NCBI GenBank assembly: GCA_944340905.1
Contig: CALVLT010000011.1
Span: 1-57,301 of the forward strand
Length of the DNA stretch: 57,301 bases
Origin: an uncultured Clostridia bacterium
Lineage (GTDB): Bacteria > Bacillota > Clostridia > Christensenellales > Borkfalkiaceae
Direction of reading: 5' to 3'
In this document: piece by piece, positions 10,364-19,157 of the stretch
Numbering within the stretch: the first letter of the stretch is position 1
How the letters are laid out: the number at the start of each line of letters is the position of its first letter
Position numbers and translations under genes: made by a program
Notes under the pieces: generated by a model
Databases searched by the model: none
The model's input: the letters and a program-made list of their open reading frames with translations, nothing else
What the model was told of the DNA's origin: nothing

Positions 10364-11266
10364 TCAGCCCTTTAATCCACCCAAAGTGAGATTGCCGAGC
10401 AGACGCTTATGGAATGCGAGAAATATGGCGAGTATGGGGATCAGCATGATGATCGCACCTGCCATGCGCATGGGTACCGTTGCGAAATTCTGTATATTTG
10501 TAGAGGCCATCTGCCACATTCCCATGGAGATCGTCGGGAAACTCGGCATAAAGATGAGCGGCGTCTGATAATCATTCCAGAATGTGATAAAATTGATGAG
10601 CATGACCGTGAAGAAGGTATTGCGGACCAAGGGCAGAACGATTCGGAAAAGCACCGTAAAATTCCCCGCGCCATCCACCTTGGCAGCCTCGGAATATCCC
10701 TTGGGAAGTACTTTGAAGATCCCGAAAAAGACGAGAAAATACATGCCCAAAAAATTTGCTTTCATGATCCATAAGCCCCAGATCGTATCATACAGACCCA
10801 ACATTCTTGCCATCTGAACCTCGCTCGGCTGTGAACCAACGATCGGGATTACCATGACGATTATCACGGTCATGCAGATGACCTTGCTGAACTTATAGGG
10901 AAACCGTGCGCATAAATATGCCGTAATACACGGCACAATGGTCGCGCAGAAGGAACACCCGAGCGCATAAGCGAGCGAATTCAAATAGAGCATCCCCACT
11001 CCGACCTGACGCGTCCCTGCCACACTGTCAACGGAATAGGAAAATTCCATAAAAATAGTTCTGAAATTATCGATAATCCACTCTTTCGGAAAGCCAATGA
11101 CATTGATGCGGAAATCTGTATTCTGATCTTTAAAAGAAGTTACAAACGCCCAGAAAAGCGGAATAAACAGCGATATGACATATAGGATGAGAAGTCCCAA
11201 CAGAATGGCTGAAAATACCGTAAATTTTTCGCGGGGCGCCGCAGATCTCGTTCCGGATGACTTCAT
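10364..11266 (-). CDS. Carbohydrate ABC transporter permease, MalG type
   Basis: This ~300-residue inner-membrane protein has six predicted hydrophobic segments. Its EAA loop (EAAKVDGAGNFTVLFRIVLP) contacts the ATPase subunit, and it ends in the CUT1-type tail LLGNLTLGGLKG. It forms the import channel with the MalF-type protein encoded just upstream. ATG 11266 is preceded by GAGAGGGGG at a good distance. An ATG two codons earlier (11272) is too close to that site. The ribosome binding site overlaps the stop of the upstream gene, so translation is probably coupled. No ABC ATPase is encoded in this operon, so a shared MsmK-type ATPase from elsewhere is implied. Confidence 0.9.
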   Translation of the reverse strand: MKSSGTRSAAPREKFTVFSAILLGLLILYVISLFIPLFWAFVTSFKDQNTDFRINVIGFPKEWIIDNFRTIFMEFSYSVDSVAGTRQVGVGMLYLNSLAYALGCSFCATIVPCITAYLCARFPYKFSKVICMTVIIVMVIPIVGSQPSEVQMARMLGLYDTIWGLWIMKANFLGMYFLVFFGIFKVLPKGYSEAAKVDGAGNFTVLFRIVLPLVRNTFFTVMLINFITFWNDYQTPLIFMPSFPTISMGMWQMASTNIQNFATVPMRMAGAIIMLIPILAIFLAFHKRLLGNLTLGGLKG

Positions 11267-11279
11267 ATACATCCCCCTC

Positions 11280-12251
11280 TCAGTCTTCTTTCGGCCCGAA
11301 TTTTTCAAGCAGCCGCCGCACAAGCAGGGTCAGCGGCACCGCAATCAGCGTCATAATAAAGCCGAGCGCCGCGATCGGAGGATACTCTGCAGAATTCCCC
11401 GCAGCCGCCACCGTTCGCATATAGAGGTAATAGCCGTATGTCTGCATATTTAAGGGCGCAGACCCGCCGTACAAAGCATACAGATTGATCTGATTGGTAA
11501 AGATACCCGCCACACCGACGATCACGAAAGTCGAAAACGTTTGCCAAACGAGCGGCAGAGAAATGTACCAAAACTCGCGAAGACCGTTTGCCCCGTCGAT
11601 GTGCGCCGCATCCACGATCTCCTGTGAAATCGTGCTCATTCCATTGCTGTACATCAAAACTGAAGTCCCGAAACCGACCCAGATATTAAAAAATATCAGC
11701 GTCCCATACCGTGTTTGCGTGTTCGTAAACAATCCGCTCACACCCTGGATCCCAAACCACTCGGATGCCGCAGCCGGGATCGCGCGTTCAACAAAGAAAT
11801 TATAAATGGTTGCCATAACAATTGCCGAAAGAATGCTTGGTAAAAACAAAATCACGCGAAACGCCTTACTCAGCGGAAACTCTTTATAAATATAGAAAGA
11901 AAAAATAAGTCCGAGCGGCGTTCCGATGATCAGGATCAGGAACCATGACAATACGGACGTCCACATGATTTGCAGCATCGCCGGATCACCGAACATATTT
12001 TGAAAGGCATTGGAAATGGTCTCCAAAGTCCAGCGCGTCACATATTGTCCGGCCGTCACATCGATCTCTATTTTCTGAAAGGTCATCAGGATAGAATTAA
12101 AATTGACTCCGATCCAAAAAAAGGAAAACTGAACAACAGGGAAGGCGATCAGGAGAATATAAAAGATCATATCCCTGTATTTTTCTTTCAGATACCCTGT
12201 CCTTCCGGCTTTTTTCCCGTGCAACATCTGCTGCCTGTACCCCCTGTTCAC
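11280..12251 (-). CDS. Carbohydrate ABC transporter permease, MalF type
   Basis: This 323-residue integral membrane permease has a hydrophobic first segment (MIFYILLIAFPVV near residue 28) and the EAA motif EIVDAAHIDGANGLREFWYI. It pairs with the MalG-type subunit and the lipoprotein encoded upstream to import an oligosaccharide or sialic acid-like sugar. The frame opens with GTG 12251, four nt past the stop of the binding-protein gene. An ATG eight codons later (12227) follows AGGGGG at 12 nt and may be the real start, giving 315 residues. The family assignment is firm. The substrate is inferred from the adjacent lyase and sialidase. Confidence 0.88.
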   Translation of the reverse strand: MNRGYRQQMLHGKKAGRTGYLKEKYRDMIFYILLIAFPVVQFSFFWIGVNFNSILMTFQKIEIDVTAGQYVTRWTLETISNAFQNMFGDPAMLQIMWTSVLSWFLILIIGTPLGLIFSFYIYKEFPLSKAFRVILFLPSILSAIVMATIYNFFVERAIPAAASEWFGIQGVSGLFTNTQTRYGTLIFFNIWVGFGTSVLMYSNGMSTISQEIVDAAHIDGANGLREFWYISLPLVWQTFSTFVIVGVAGIFTNQINLYALYGGSAPLNMQTYGYYLYMRTVAAAGNSAEYPPIAALGFIMTLIAVPLTLLVRRLLEKFGPKED

Positions 12252-12254
12252 ACT

Positions 12255-13964
12255 TCACCAACTGAGCCAATTGTCCTTTCTGTATTCATACAGCCCCGCA
12301 AAATAGTCAGCGGCAGTCACATTCGGGCTGGCATCGATCAAAGCTTCTGCAATCCATCCGTAAGTTCCCGCGCCTGTTGCGGAATAATACATATATTCGT
12401 TGCTGAATTGGGCCTGGTGATTGACATATGTGCTGTTCGTCGCGATTGGATATACCACCTCCGCCCGCTCCCGCATATTGATAAGACTGCGTCCGAACGG
12501 GGACATGCTTTGCTTTTGCGTATCCTTCATAGTGTAGTTGAGTGCTTTCGGCGTATCGGTGATCTGCGTAAATTCCACGAGGCTTTCCTGGGTATTCACA
12601 AATTTGATAAAATCAATGGCAAGCGGCCTTTTATACTCGGCTATATTTGCCTTCATAAAACACATTGAATAGATGTGATCGAAGAGGGTGATTTTATCAT
12701 TTTCCGAGGTAGGCGCTTTGGGGAGCGGCATAAAAGCAAAGTTTCTGTTGTATTTTGAATTTGCGGAATCCGTCGCCTCCATCGCCAAAAAAGTCTGATT
12801 GGCCTCTGACTCCCACCATATGCCGTCTAGCAGGATTGCAATGGGTTTGGTATAATTATCTTTCCCGCCATACAGAAAATCATTCTGTGCATCCAGATGC
12901 GTAAACCCGCGATTTATAGCAAGGTCATGATGGTAACTATCCGTCGTAACCAGTTCTTCCAGAAAATCAATGGCATAATATTTCCCCGCCTGACGCATGA
13001 TTTCATAGCCATTTTCCTCTGTGATCGCTGTTCCCTCCCCGTCCGGAACAAACAAACCGTCCCCGTTGATTGTTCCAAGATCGGTGGCCTCGCTGCCATC
13101 CATGGTAAAGTTGAGCATCATCTGATCAAGCCCTTCGTAATCCGCCACGAGTGCCTGTACAAAATTATTGAGATAGTCCTTGTAGTTTGCCCCCGTCCAG
13201 ACCATGGGAGTGACATTGTTGCGAGAGATATACTGCAGCAGGATAAAGAATTCTTCATATGTCGCGGGAAGTCCGTCGTCATAAGTTCCGTGTTTTCCGT
13301 CCGGTCCGGCACTCTTTTTATCGGATGAAGAGCGCACAAAGCGATCATAAATCGTATCTCCCGTCGGCTCATCCCGAAAATAAAAATTCCGCTCGTTGAA
13401 CAAGTCCACATTGTAAATCAAGCCCGTATAACCGGAATAATGCGGGATCCCGTAATAGTGCACCTGCCCCTGCGCATCCTGAACGCCGTAGTATGCTCTT
13501 TGTTCATCGGTAAGTTTTCCTTCGATCGTGGCCCCTTCCGCATCTCCGCCGTCATACACGGAAAGGTCTCCCGTCACCGCCTCGGTAATATCCCCCAAAA
13601 CGCCCTGCGCGCGAAGCGTCTGATAGTATGCATACTCTGTAAAATAAACCTCATAATGGTTGGTCAGGACTGTTCCCGCAACGTCTTCCCCCGTTGATTT
13701 CTGGTTGGTTACAAAGATCTGCACACCGGTTTTCCCCTCTTCATAAACAACGTCTTTGCTGTATTCCTCATACCGTTCTTTGACCGCCTGCAGCCAATCC
13801 GAACCAAAGCCGCCCGCATAATTGAAAACATAGAGCTGCGTGCGATTCGGGTCGATTTCTTCCGATGTGCTCTCGGGCGAGCATCCCCCCGCCAAAAGAC
13901 ACACAGAAACACTCATCATCAATCCAAGCATGATAGCGCATGTCTTACTCAGGATGTTTTTCAC
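12255..13964 (-). CDS. Extracellular solute-binding lipoprotein of sugar ABC importer
   Basis: The ~569-residue protein begins with a lipoprotein signal peptide (lipobox LAGGC) and continues as a type 1 extracellular solute-binding protein: an early strand QLYVFNYAGGFG, then a long alpha/beta body with TYEEFFILLQYI and NRNFAFMPLPKAP segments. It captures the ligand outside the membrane and delivers it to the two permeases encoded downstream. The start is GTG 13964, chosen because AAAGGAG stands just before it and because the signal peptide begins there. The same frame is open further upstream, but that part lacks these signals. It follows the sialic acid lyase-like gene in the same operon, which suggests sialic acid or a sialyl-oligosaccharide as cargo. 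Confidence 0.9.
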   Translation of the reverse strand: MKNILSKTCAIMLGLMMSVSVCLLAGGCSPESTSEEIDPNRTQLYVFNYAGGFGSDWLQAVKERYEEYSKDVVYEEGKTGVQIFVTNQKSTGEDVAGTVLTNHYEVYFTEYAYYQTLRAQGVLGDITEAVTGDLSVYDGGDAEGATIEGKLTDEQRAYYGVQDAQGQVHYYGIPHYSGYTGLIYNVDLFNERNFYFRDEPTGDTIYDRFVRSSSDKKSAGPDGKHGTYDDGLPATYEEFFILLQYISRNNVTPMVWTGANYKDYLNNFVQALVADYEGLDQMMLNFTMDGSEATDLGTINGDGLFVPDGEGTAITEENGYEIMRQAGKYYAIDFLEELVTTDSYHHDLAINRGFTHLDAQNDFLYGGKDNYTKPIAILLDGIWWESEANQTFLAMEATDSANSKYNRNFAFMPLPKAPTSENDKITLFDHIYSMCFMKANIAEYKRPLAIDFIKFVNTQESLVEFTQITDTPKALNYTMKDTQKQSMSPFGRSLINMRERAEVVYPIATNSTYVNHQAQFSNEYMYYSATGAGTYGWIAEALIDASPNVTAADYFAGLYEYRKDNWLSW

Positions 13965-14041
13965 TGTATTATCTCCTTTATCCAAAGATTTTACGATTCT
14001 TATTGATATCGGCATCTGTGATATTTTTCTCGTTACACAGC

Positions 14042-14929
14042 TCACTCAAACCCTTCGCGCTCGACGACCTCGATCAAGCGTCTCTTGGACTCTTCTGTCA
14101 AACGTGAAAACGGTTTTCGCGCATGACCGCAGCCGATTCCCTTTCTGCCGATCAGAAACTTAATCGATTCCAGCAGCCCGGTGGAGCAAAGCACGGAAAC
14201 AATTTCATTTGCGCTGTGCTGTACTGCACGCGCCATCTGCATATTGCCTTCCAGAAACAAACGATATATCTTCAGGTATTTTCCGAGCATGACGTTAAAA
14301 CTTGTACCGATCGCCCCATCCGCCCCTGCTGCAAGCGCCGATAAAAAAATTTCATCTTTTCCCGAATAAATAAATTTCCCTGTACGGCTTTTGATCTGCT
14401 CCAACATAAAACAGTCCATATCCGTAAACTTCATGTACTTTATCTTTTCATAGGATAATATTTCGACCAACTGTGCAACATTAAAATTTGTATTGGTCGA
14501 TGCGGGGAAATTATAAGCCATCATGGGAAGTCCCGAGTGATCGGCAATATCCACATAGTACTGCATGATTTCATCAAAGCTGTACTTAAAATAAAAGGGC
14601 GGAACACTGGAAATCGCACCGGCCCCCGCCTTTTCTGCATGGCGGGCAAGCCGCAGAGAATTTCCCGTCGCTATGGCTCCGATATGAGCCACAACAAAGG
14701 CGCCGTCTGCCGCCTCAAGCACAGCCTCCAAAACTTTCATCCGTTCGGCTTCTGTCATGGAAAAACATTCTGCAGACGAACCGCATGCATAGACACCATC
14801 TGCCCCTTGCTGCAGCAAGTACTCCACCAATCGCTGCAAAGCGTCATAATTGACCGTCTCATCATCATTGAACGGTGTTACGACAGGTACCAAAAATCTT
14901 TTTTCTGTTTCTTCTCTGTTTGCCGTCAT
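14042..14929 (-). CDS. nanA: N-acetylneuraminate lyase-like aldolase (DapA/NanA superfamily)
   Basis: This 295-residue class I aldolase shows the superfamily fingerprints: GSSAEC at the GSTGE position, the catalytic-tyrosine motif AYNFP near residue 148, and the Schiff-base lysine in YMKFTDMD near residue 175. The context around that lysine (KFTDMDCFMLEQI) is closer to sialic acid lyases than to dihydrodipicolinate synthases. The reaction would be reversible cleavage of N-acetylneuraminate to ManNAc and pyruvate. It is the first gene of the leftward operon and is divergent from a sialidase-like gene. GAAGG precedes the ATG. A different 2-keto-3-deoxy sugar acid as substrate cannot be excluded. 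Confidence 0.8.
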   Translation of the reverse strand: MTANREETEKRFLVPVVTPFNDDETVNYDALQRLVEYLLQQGADGVYACGSSAECFSMTEAERMKVLEAVLEAADGAFVVAHIGAIATGNSLRLARHAEKAGAGAISSVPPFYFKYSFDEIMQYYVDIADHSGLPMMAYNFPASTNTNFNVAQLVEILSYEKIKYMKFTDMDCFMLEQIKSRTGKFIYSGKDEIFLSALAAGADGAIGTSFNVMLGKYLKIYRLFLEGNMQMARAVQHSANEIVSVLCSTGLLESIKFLIGRKGIGCGHARKPFSRLTEESKRRLIEVVEREGFE

Positions 14930-14984
14930 TTAAAACCTTCTTTGCTCTCATTTCTTTCAATGAGACATAAAACATATCGTAGAC

Positions 14985-15013
14985 ATTATGCATGAAATCT
15001 TCAAAATTGTCCA
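14985..15013 (-). promoter_or_regulatory. Promoter of the sialoglycan operon
   Basis: On the minus strand TGGACA (15008-15013), a 17-nt spacer and CATAAT (14985-14990) form a near-consensus promoter upstream of the aldolase at 14929. The -35 box overlaps a CATAACAA element at 15012-15019. Confidence 0.6.
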
Positions 15014-15107
15014 TAACAATGTTAAATTTTATCATAACAAAATTTAATTATTGATCGCTGCTCTTTGGAAATTTGACTATTTCACTCAAAAAAATAATTT
15101 TGTTATG
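15012..15107. promoter_or_regulatory. CATAACAA element cluster, candidate AraC operator
   Basis: CATAACAA occurs at 15012-15019 and 15033-15040 and in reverse complement at 15100-15107. The last two extend to a perfect 11-bp inverted repeat (CATAACAAAAT / ATTTTGTTATG, arms 15033-15043 and 15097-15107). The same element, within CCATAACAAT, is repeated at 710-719 in the kinase/AraC intergenic space. The position between two divergent promoters suggests a regulator site. Confidence 0.5.
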
Positions 15108-15126
15108 GTTTTCTGTATTTTTGGCA

Positions 15127-15155
15127 TTGCATTTCGTGAAAAGCACTTCTATAAT
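15127..15155 (+). promoter_or_regulatory. Promoter of the sialidase-like gene
   Basis: TTGCAT (15127-15132), 17 nt and TATAAT (15150-15155). GGAGGT at 15168-15173 then precedes ATG 15180. Confidence 0.65.
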
Positions 15156-15179
15156 AGTGCTGGGACCGGAGGTAAAAAT

Positions 15180-16265
15180 ATGACAATCGTATCAAAAGGA
15201 ATCATCAGCCGTTGTATATCAACAGACTTTCAGTACAACGCTTGGGGGAGCATCATCTCTTTGCATGACGGAACGCTTCTTTGCGCATGGTCCGGCGAAA
15301 GGTATGCCCACATATGCCCGTTCGGACGGATCATGCTCTCCCGTTCCACGGATGGCGGAAAAACCTGGGATAAGCCGGCCTGCGTGTTTGACTCCCCTTT
15401 GGATGACCGCGATGCGGGTTTATGCCAGGGCAGCGATGGAACAGTTTACCTTACAACTTTTACCAATTCACGCAAAATGCAGCGGTTTTATGCCCAAGAG
15501 CGTCAATATCCGAAACACACGTTGCAATTGTTTGAAGAAAAACTCCGAAACATTTCGGATGCAGAGGAACACGCCTGGCTCGGCTCCATCATCGCGCGCT
15601 TAAATGACGGCGGACATAGCTTTGAAAACGCCGCTTTACTTCCAATCTCATCGCCGCACGGCCCCCTTGTGTTACCGGATGGCAAACTTTTGTACATCGG
15701 AAGAGCTTTCTCAGACCTTACCGATGCGGCTTTTGATTATCTTCCGGAAGGCATCTGGGCTATGACCATTGACAAAAATCTGCATGCAAATACCGCGCGG
15801 CTGCTCTTTCCTGCCGACCCCGATCCGCACACCTTGCTTTGCGAACCACATGCGTGTCTGCTCCCATCCGGAAAAATCATTCTGGGAATCCGCGTACAAA
15901 ACTACCGGACCGGTCTGTTCACGATTTTCGACTGCTTTTCAACGGACTTCGGAAAAACGTTTACCCCTTTGAGAAAAACCGATTTTGAAGGTTCTCCTCC
16001 CCACTATTTTGTGCACTCCTCCGGAGCACTCATTTTAACATACGGACGGAGAAAATTTCCGTATGCACAAATTGCAAGGGTCAGCTATGATGATGGCATT
16101 CACTGGAGTGAAGAAATCATATTAAACGATCAATGCTGTGACGACGATATTGGCTATCCGTCAACAGCAGAGAATCAACAAGGTCAACTGGTAACGACCT
16201 ATTATCAGCGTCCATCCTCTGATTATCAAAAAGCACAGATTTGTTATACAATCTGGGAATTGTGA
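15180..16265 (+). CDS. Sialidase/neuraminidase-like BNR-repeat protein, apparently cytoplasmic
   Basis: This 361-residue protein carries Asp-box (BNR) motifs of sialidase-like six-bladed propellers: SRSTDGGKTWDKP near residue 60, STDFGKTF near 255 and SYDDGIHWSEE near 300. GH33-type enzymes release terminal sialic acids. There is no signal peptide or anchor, so it may act on imported sialyl-oligosaccharides, with the divergent lyase taking the freed sugar. ATG 15180 is set by the GGAGGT site and the promoter at 15127; the frame is open 43 codons further upstream but that part overlaps the promoter. I cannot assign the full catalytic arginine triad, so a non-sialidase propeller hydrolase remains possible. 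Confidence 0.75.
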   Translation: MTIVSKGIISRCISTDFQYNAWGSIISLHDGTLLCAWSGERYAHICPFGRIMLSRSTDGGKTWDKPACVFDSPLDDRDAGLCQGSDGTVYLTTFTNSRKMQRFYAQERQYPKHTLQLFEEKLRNISDAEEHAWLGSIIARLNDGGHSFENAALLPISSPHGPLVLPDGKLLYIGRAFSDLTDAAFDYLPEGIWAMTIDKNLHANTARLLFPADPDPHTLLCEPHACLLPSGKIILGIRVQNYRTGLFTIFDCFSTDFGKTFTPLRKTDFEGSPPHYFVHSSGALILTYGRRKFPYAQIARVSYDDGIHWSEEIILNDQCCDDDIGYPSTAENQQGQLVTTYYQRPSSDYQKAQICYTIWEL

Positions 16266-16292
16266 CGCGAAATATTTATAGCCAAAAGAAAG

Positions 16293-16338
16293 ATCCGAGA
16301 ACGCTGATATATTTATCAATCGCTCTCGGATTATTTTT
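16293..16338 (+). terminator. Terminator after the sialidase-like gene
   Basis: ATCCGAGA pairs with TCTCGGAT (8 bp) around a long loop and is followed by TATTTTT, 28 nt after the stop at 16265. Confidence 0.7.
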
Positions 16339-16456
16339 GGAAAGCACAAACAGCTCAAAAGCCTTAAATTCTCATCTTATTGTTTTTTATAGTTGAGCAT
16401 GAAATTTTCAAACCAAAAACAGGCGAAAATCACCTATTTTTTGCCAAGGGCTGTGC

Positions 16457-16479
16457 TTTGAATCCAGCTACCCCAGCCA
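16457..16479 (+). other. 3' end of a tRNA-Gln gene, probable attachment-site remnant
   Basis: These 23 nt begin TTTGAATCC and end CCCAGCCA. They match the end of bacterial tRNA-Gln: T-loop, T-stem strand CCAGC, acceptor strand TACCCCA, discriminator G and CCA. The sequence to the left does not complete the T-stem or the rest of a tRNA, so this is only a fragment. Tyrosine integrases often recombine at tRNA 3' ends, and a truncated integrase ends 63 nt away. The segment 16266-16541 holds no gene apart from this and the terminator. Confidence 0.65.
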
Positions 16480-16541
16480 AAAGACACGGTTTCGACCGTG
16501 TTGTTTTCGTTATACACGGTTTTTTCGGGAAAAATCGAACG

Positions 16542-17189
16542 TCAGCTTGCGACTATCTCACCCGTTCGGGGTTGCGGTTTAGTGTACAAATTAGTGTACT
16601 TTCCCGCATTGAGTTTTTGCGCTTCCGCCTGTTCAAAGGCTGTCGAGATATGCGTGTATATCTTTTCCGTGGTCGAGAGGTCTTTATGACCGAGCCACTT
16701 TTGCACGACTTTGATATTCACGCCCCGCTCCACGCAGTTTGTGGCGAACGTATGCCGCAACATGTGCAGGGAGAACGGGAACGAAAGTTTTTGTTGTATC
16801 TTTACGACTTCCTTTTGAATGGCGGTGAGCGACATATCAAAGATATGTTCCCCTTTGCTCTCTGATCTCAAAGTGTGTAGCAGTTCTTTGAGTTCATCGT
16901 AAAGCGGCATCGGGCGTATCTGTGACGTGTCCGTTTTCGTACCCCGTACAATGAAGGTGTTTTCTTCTTCGTGGACGTCCGTCCAAAGCGACAAAAGCGG
17001 CTCTGCCTTGCGCGTACCCGTGTAGAGGTAGAAAAGAAACAGCGATTTGAAACGGCTTGTTTCAATGACTTGCAAAAATTCTTGCTGTTGCTCTTTCGTG
17101 AGCGCTTCGCGGGTTTCGCGTTTATGCTTTTTGTATTCGACGAATTCAACGGGATTTTCGTGTATCAACCTTGTTTTGTAGGCTACCTT
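16542..17189 (-). pseudogene. Tyrosine integrase, N-terminally truncated remnant
   Basis: The readable part is the catalytic domain of a phage/ICE-type tyrosine recombinase. Visible are Arg in YTGTRKAE, His-x-x-Arg in HMLRHTFA, His in WLGHKD and the nucleophile Tyr in EKIYTHIS. Family members are usually ~350-400 residues; here only ~210 remain. Integrase-like sequence ([14 protein letters not shown]) runs up to an in-frame TGA at 17190-17192, and no core-binding domain is found beyond it. The only starts are weak (TTG 17168). The catalytic residues are intact but the arm- and core-binding half is gone, so independent activity is unlikely. The gene points its 3' end at the tRNA-Gln fragment. 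Confidence 0.85.
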
Positions 17190-17209
17190 TCAATTTATAA
17201 CATAATAAC

Positions 17210-17243
17210 AAAGAGCGATGATACATCATATCAAACGCTCTTT
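17210..17243 (-). terminator. Hairpin downstream of fucose isomerase
   Basis: AAAGAGCG and CGCTCTTT (8 bp) pair around an 18-nt loop, about 130 nt past the fucI stop, followed on the minus strand by a short T-rich stretch. Terminator function is likely but not certain. Confidence 0.45.
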
Positions 17244-17371
17244 AATATTTTTGAAAACACTTGCCGCCCGAAACACTTAGAATCCCTTTTCGTTTTCTTT
17301 TACTGCCATAAACGGCAGGAACGATCGCAAATTGACCATCCCTGCCGTTCAGATTCAAGTTATAGCCGCAC

Positions 17372-19141
17372 TCAACGGTATAAGGGTCCGTAGACTTGAC
17401 AGGCGCGGTAGTCTTGTCCCTCCACGTCCATGCCGAACGCATTCCAACATGCAGGGCGGAAGATCTTTTCCTCAGGTACATTGTGCATACACACGGGAAT
17501 GCGCAGGATCGAGCACAACGTGATGAGCTCGGCGCCGATATGCCCGTACGCGATCGCGCCGTGATTGGCGCCCCAGCGGTTCATGACCTCGTAAGCGTTC
17601 CTGAACGCGCCCTTTCCCGTCACGCGCGGCGTGAACCACGTACACGGCCATGTGTAGTCCGTCCGTTTCCACAGTATGTCCGTCACCTCATCGGGCAGCG
17701 CAACCGTCCAGCCCTCTGCCAGCTGCAGGGCAGGACCAAGCCCCTTGATGCAGTTGATCCTCAGCATGGTGACGGGCATCTCCGCTTTGGTTACAAACCG
17801 CGAAGAATACCCTCCTCCGCGGAAATATCCAAGGTCCGCGCAGCTCCATTCCGTTGCATGCAGGCACGCCTTGATGTCCCGCTTTGTCATTTCCCAGAAC
17901 GGTTTTACCACACATTCCCCATCTTCGTTCCTGCTCTCGCCGCTGAAATCCAGCGCGGACGCCCCCGAATTGATGAGATGCAGAAAACCGTCCGCTTCCC
18001 CGGCATGGCCTTCCGGCGTATACCCCGCCACACGGCGTAAGCTCGCACCGCTCCAATAGGTGCGCACATCCGAGAACATCACCGACCGCCCCGTAAGGAG
18101 CTTTCCGAACAGCATGGACGCCGAATTGAGCGTATCGTTCTCCGTGGCGAGGATCACCGGTTCCCTTGCCCCGTTCCAGTCAAAAGAGGAATTCAGAATG
18201 GCTTCGGGGAAATCGGTGTTCGGCAAAAAGTCCGTCCACTGACGCTGGCCCTGGAAACCGCCCGCGATGGCGTTATGCCCCAGCGCCTCCTCTTCCCGTC
18301 CCGCGGGAAGATTTTTGTTTCCGTGGAACAAATCTTTGATGATACAAGCCGTCTTGACCGTAAATTCCCAGTCCTTTTCTTTCTGCTCCGCCGTACGGCG
18401 CAGTCCGGGCGGATTTTTATCCAGCCCTTCGCGACAATTTTCCCTGACCCATGCGATCGCACGTTTATATTCTGCCTGATCGAAAATCTCCTGCTCGATG
18501 CGGCGCAGGAGCTCCACCTCGTCCACCGATTCCACGCGCATACCGAGATATTCCTCAAAAAAATCCGCGTTGATGAACGATCCCGCAATCCCCATGCATG
18601 CCGAGCCGATCTGCAGATAGCTCTTCCCGCGCATGTATGCCGCCGCGACCGCCGCCCGTGCAAACCGCAGAAGTTTTTCCCTGACGTCTTCGGGAATGCC
18701 CTTCGTGTCCGCGTCCTGCACCTCTTTTCCATAGATGCCGAACGCTGGCAGGCCCTTCTGCGCGTGCGCCGCAAGCACCGCCGCAAGGTACACCGCGCCC
18801 GGACGCTCCGTACCGTTGAAGCCCCATACCGCTTTGATGGTGCCGCGCTCCATGTCCATCGTCTCGGACCCGTAACACCAGCACGGTGTGACAGTGAGCG
18901 TAATGTCCACACACTCCCTGCGGAATTTCTCCGCACAGGCGGCCGCTTCCGCGACCCGCCCGATCGTCCCGTCCGCAATGACCACCTTTACGGGTTCGCC
19001 GTCCGGACAGCGGACGTTCGCACGGAACAGCTCCGCCGCCTCCTCCGCCATGCGCATCGTCTGTTCTTCCAGGCCGCCGCGCACGTCGTAAACGCCCTGG
19101 CGCGCGTCGATCACAGGTCTGATTCCGATTACAGGTTTCAT
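17372..19141 (-). CDS. fucI: L-fucose isomerase
   Basis: At 589 residues it has the usual length of FucI. The N-terminus ([17 protein letters not shown]) and the metal and active-site segments ATENDTLN (Glu), [10 protein letters not shown] (Asp) and [16 protein letters not shown] (His) are all present. The enzyme is cytoplasmic and Mn-dependent and converts L-fucose to L-fuculose; some homologues also take D-arabinose. AAGGAG precedes ATG 19141, 16 nt after the broken aldolase gene. Neither L-fuculokinase nor fuculose-1-phosphate aldolase is found in the window, so the rest of the route must be elsewhere. It is probably co-transcribed with the aldolase remnant. Confidence 0.95.
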   Translation of the reverse strand: MKPVIGIRPVIDARQGVYDVRGGLEEQTMRMAEEAAELFRANVRCPDGEPVKVVIADGTIGRVAEAAACAEKFRRECVDITLTVTPCWCYGSETMDMERGTIKAVWGFNGTERPGAVYLAAVLAAHAQKGLPAFGIYGKEVQDADTKGIPEDVREKLLRFARAAVAAAYMRGKSYLQIGSACMGIAGSFINADFFEEYLGMRVESVDEVELLRRIEQEIFDQAEYKRAIAWVRENCREGLDKNPPGLRRTAEQKEKDWEFTVKTACIIKDLFHGNKNLPAGREEEALGHNAIAGGFQGQRQWTDFLPNTDFPEAILNSSFDWNGAREPVILATENDTLNSASMLFGKLLTGRSVMFSDVRTYWSGASLRRVAGYTPEGHAGEADGFLHLINSGASALDFSGESRNEDGECVVKPFWEMTKRDIKACLHATEWSCADLGYFRGGGYSSRFVTKAEMPVTMLRINCIKGLGPALQLAEGWTVALPDEVTDILWKRTDYTWPCTWFTPRVTGKGAFRNAYEVMNRWGANHGAIAYGHIGAELITLCSILRIPVCMHNVPEEKIFRPACWNAFGMDVEGQDYRACQVYGPLYR

Positions 19142-19157
19142 ATTTGTCCTCTCCTTA

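Noticed and set aside
2121-11830. CATAACAA matches inside coding sequence near 2122 and 11814
   Set aside because: About two chance matches are expected in a window of this size; they are inside genes and not near promoters.
16441-16541. A complete tRNA gene near the integrase remnant
   Set aside because: Only the T-loop, T-stem 3' strand, acceptor 3' strand and CCA are present. The D-arm, anticodon arm and acceptor 5' strand are absent.
17242-17481. 79-codon frame overlapping the fucI 3' end
   Set aside because: Mostly inside fucI in another frame; no start signal. A 9-bp inverted repeat (17311-17349) nearby was also seen but has no clear role.
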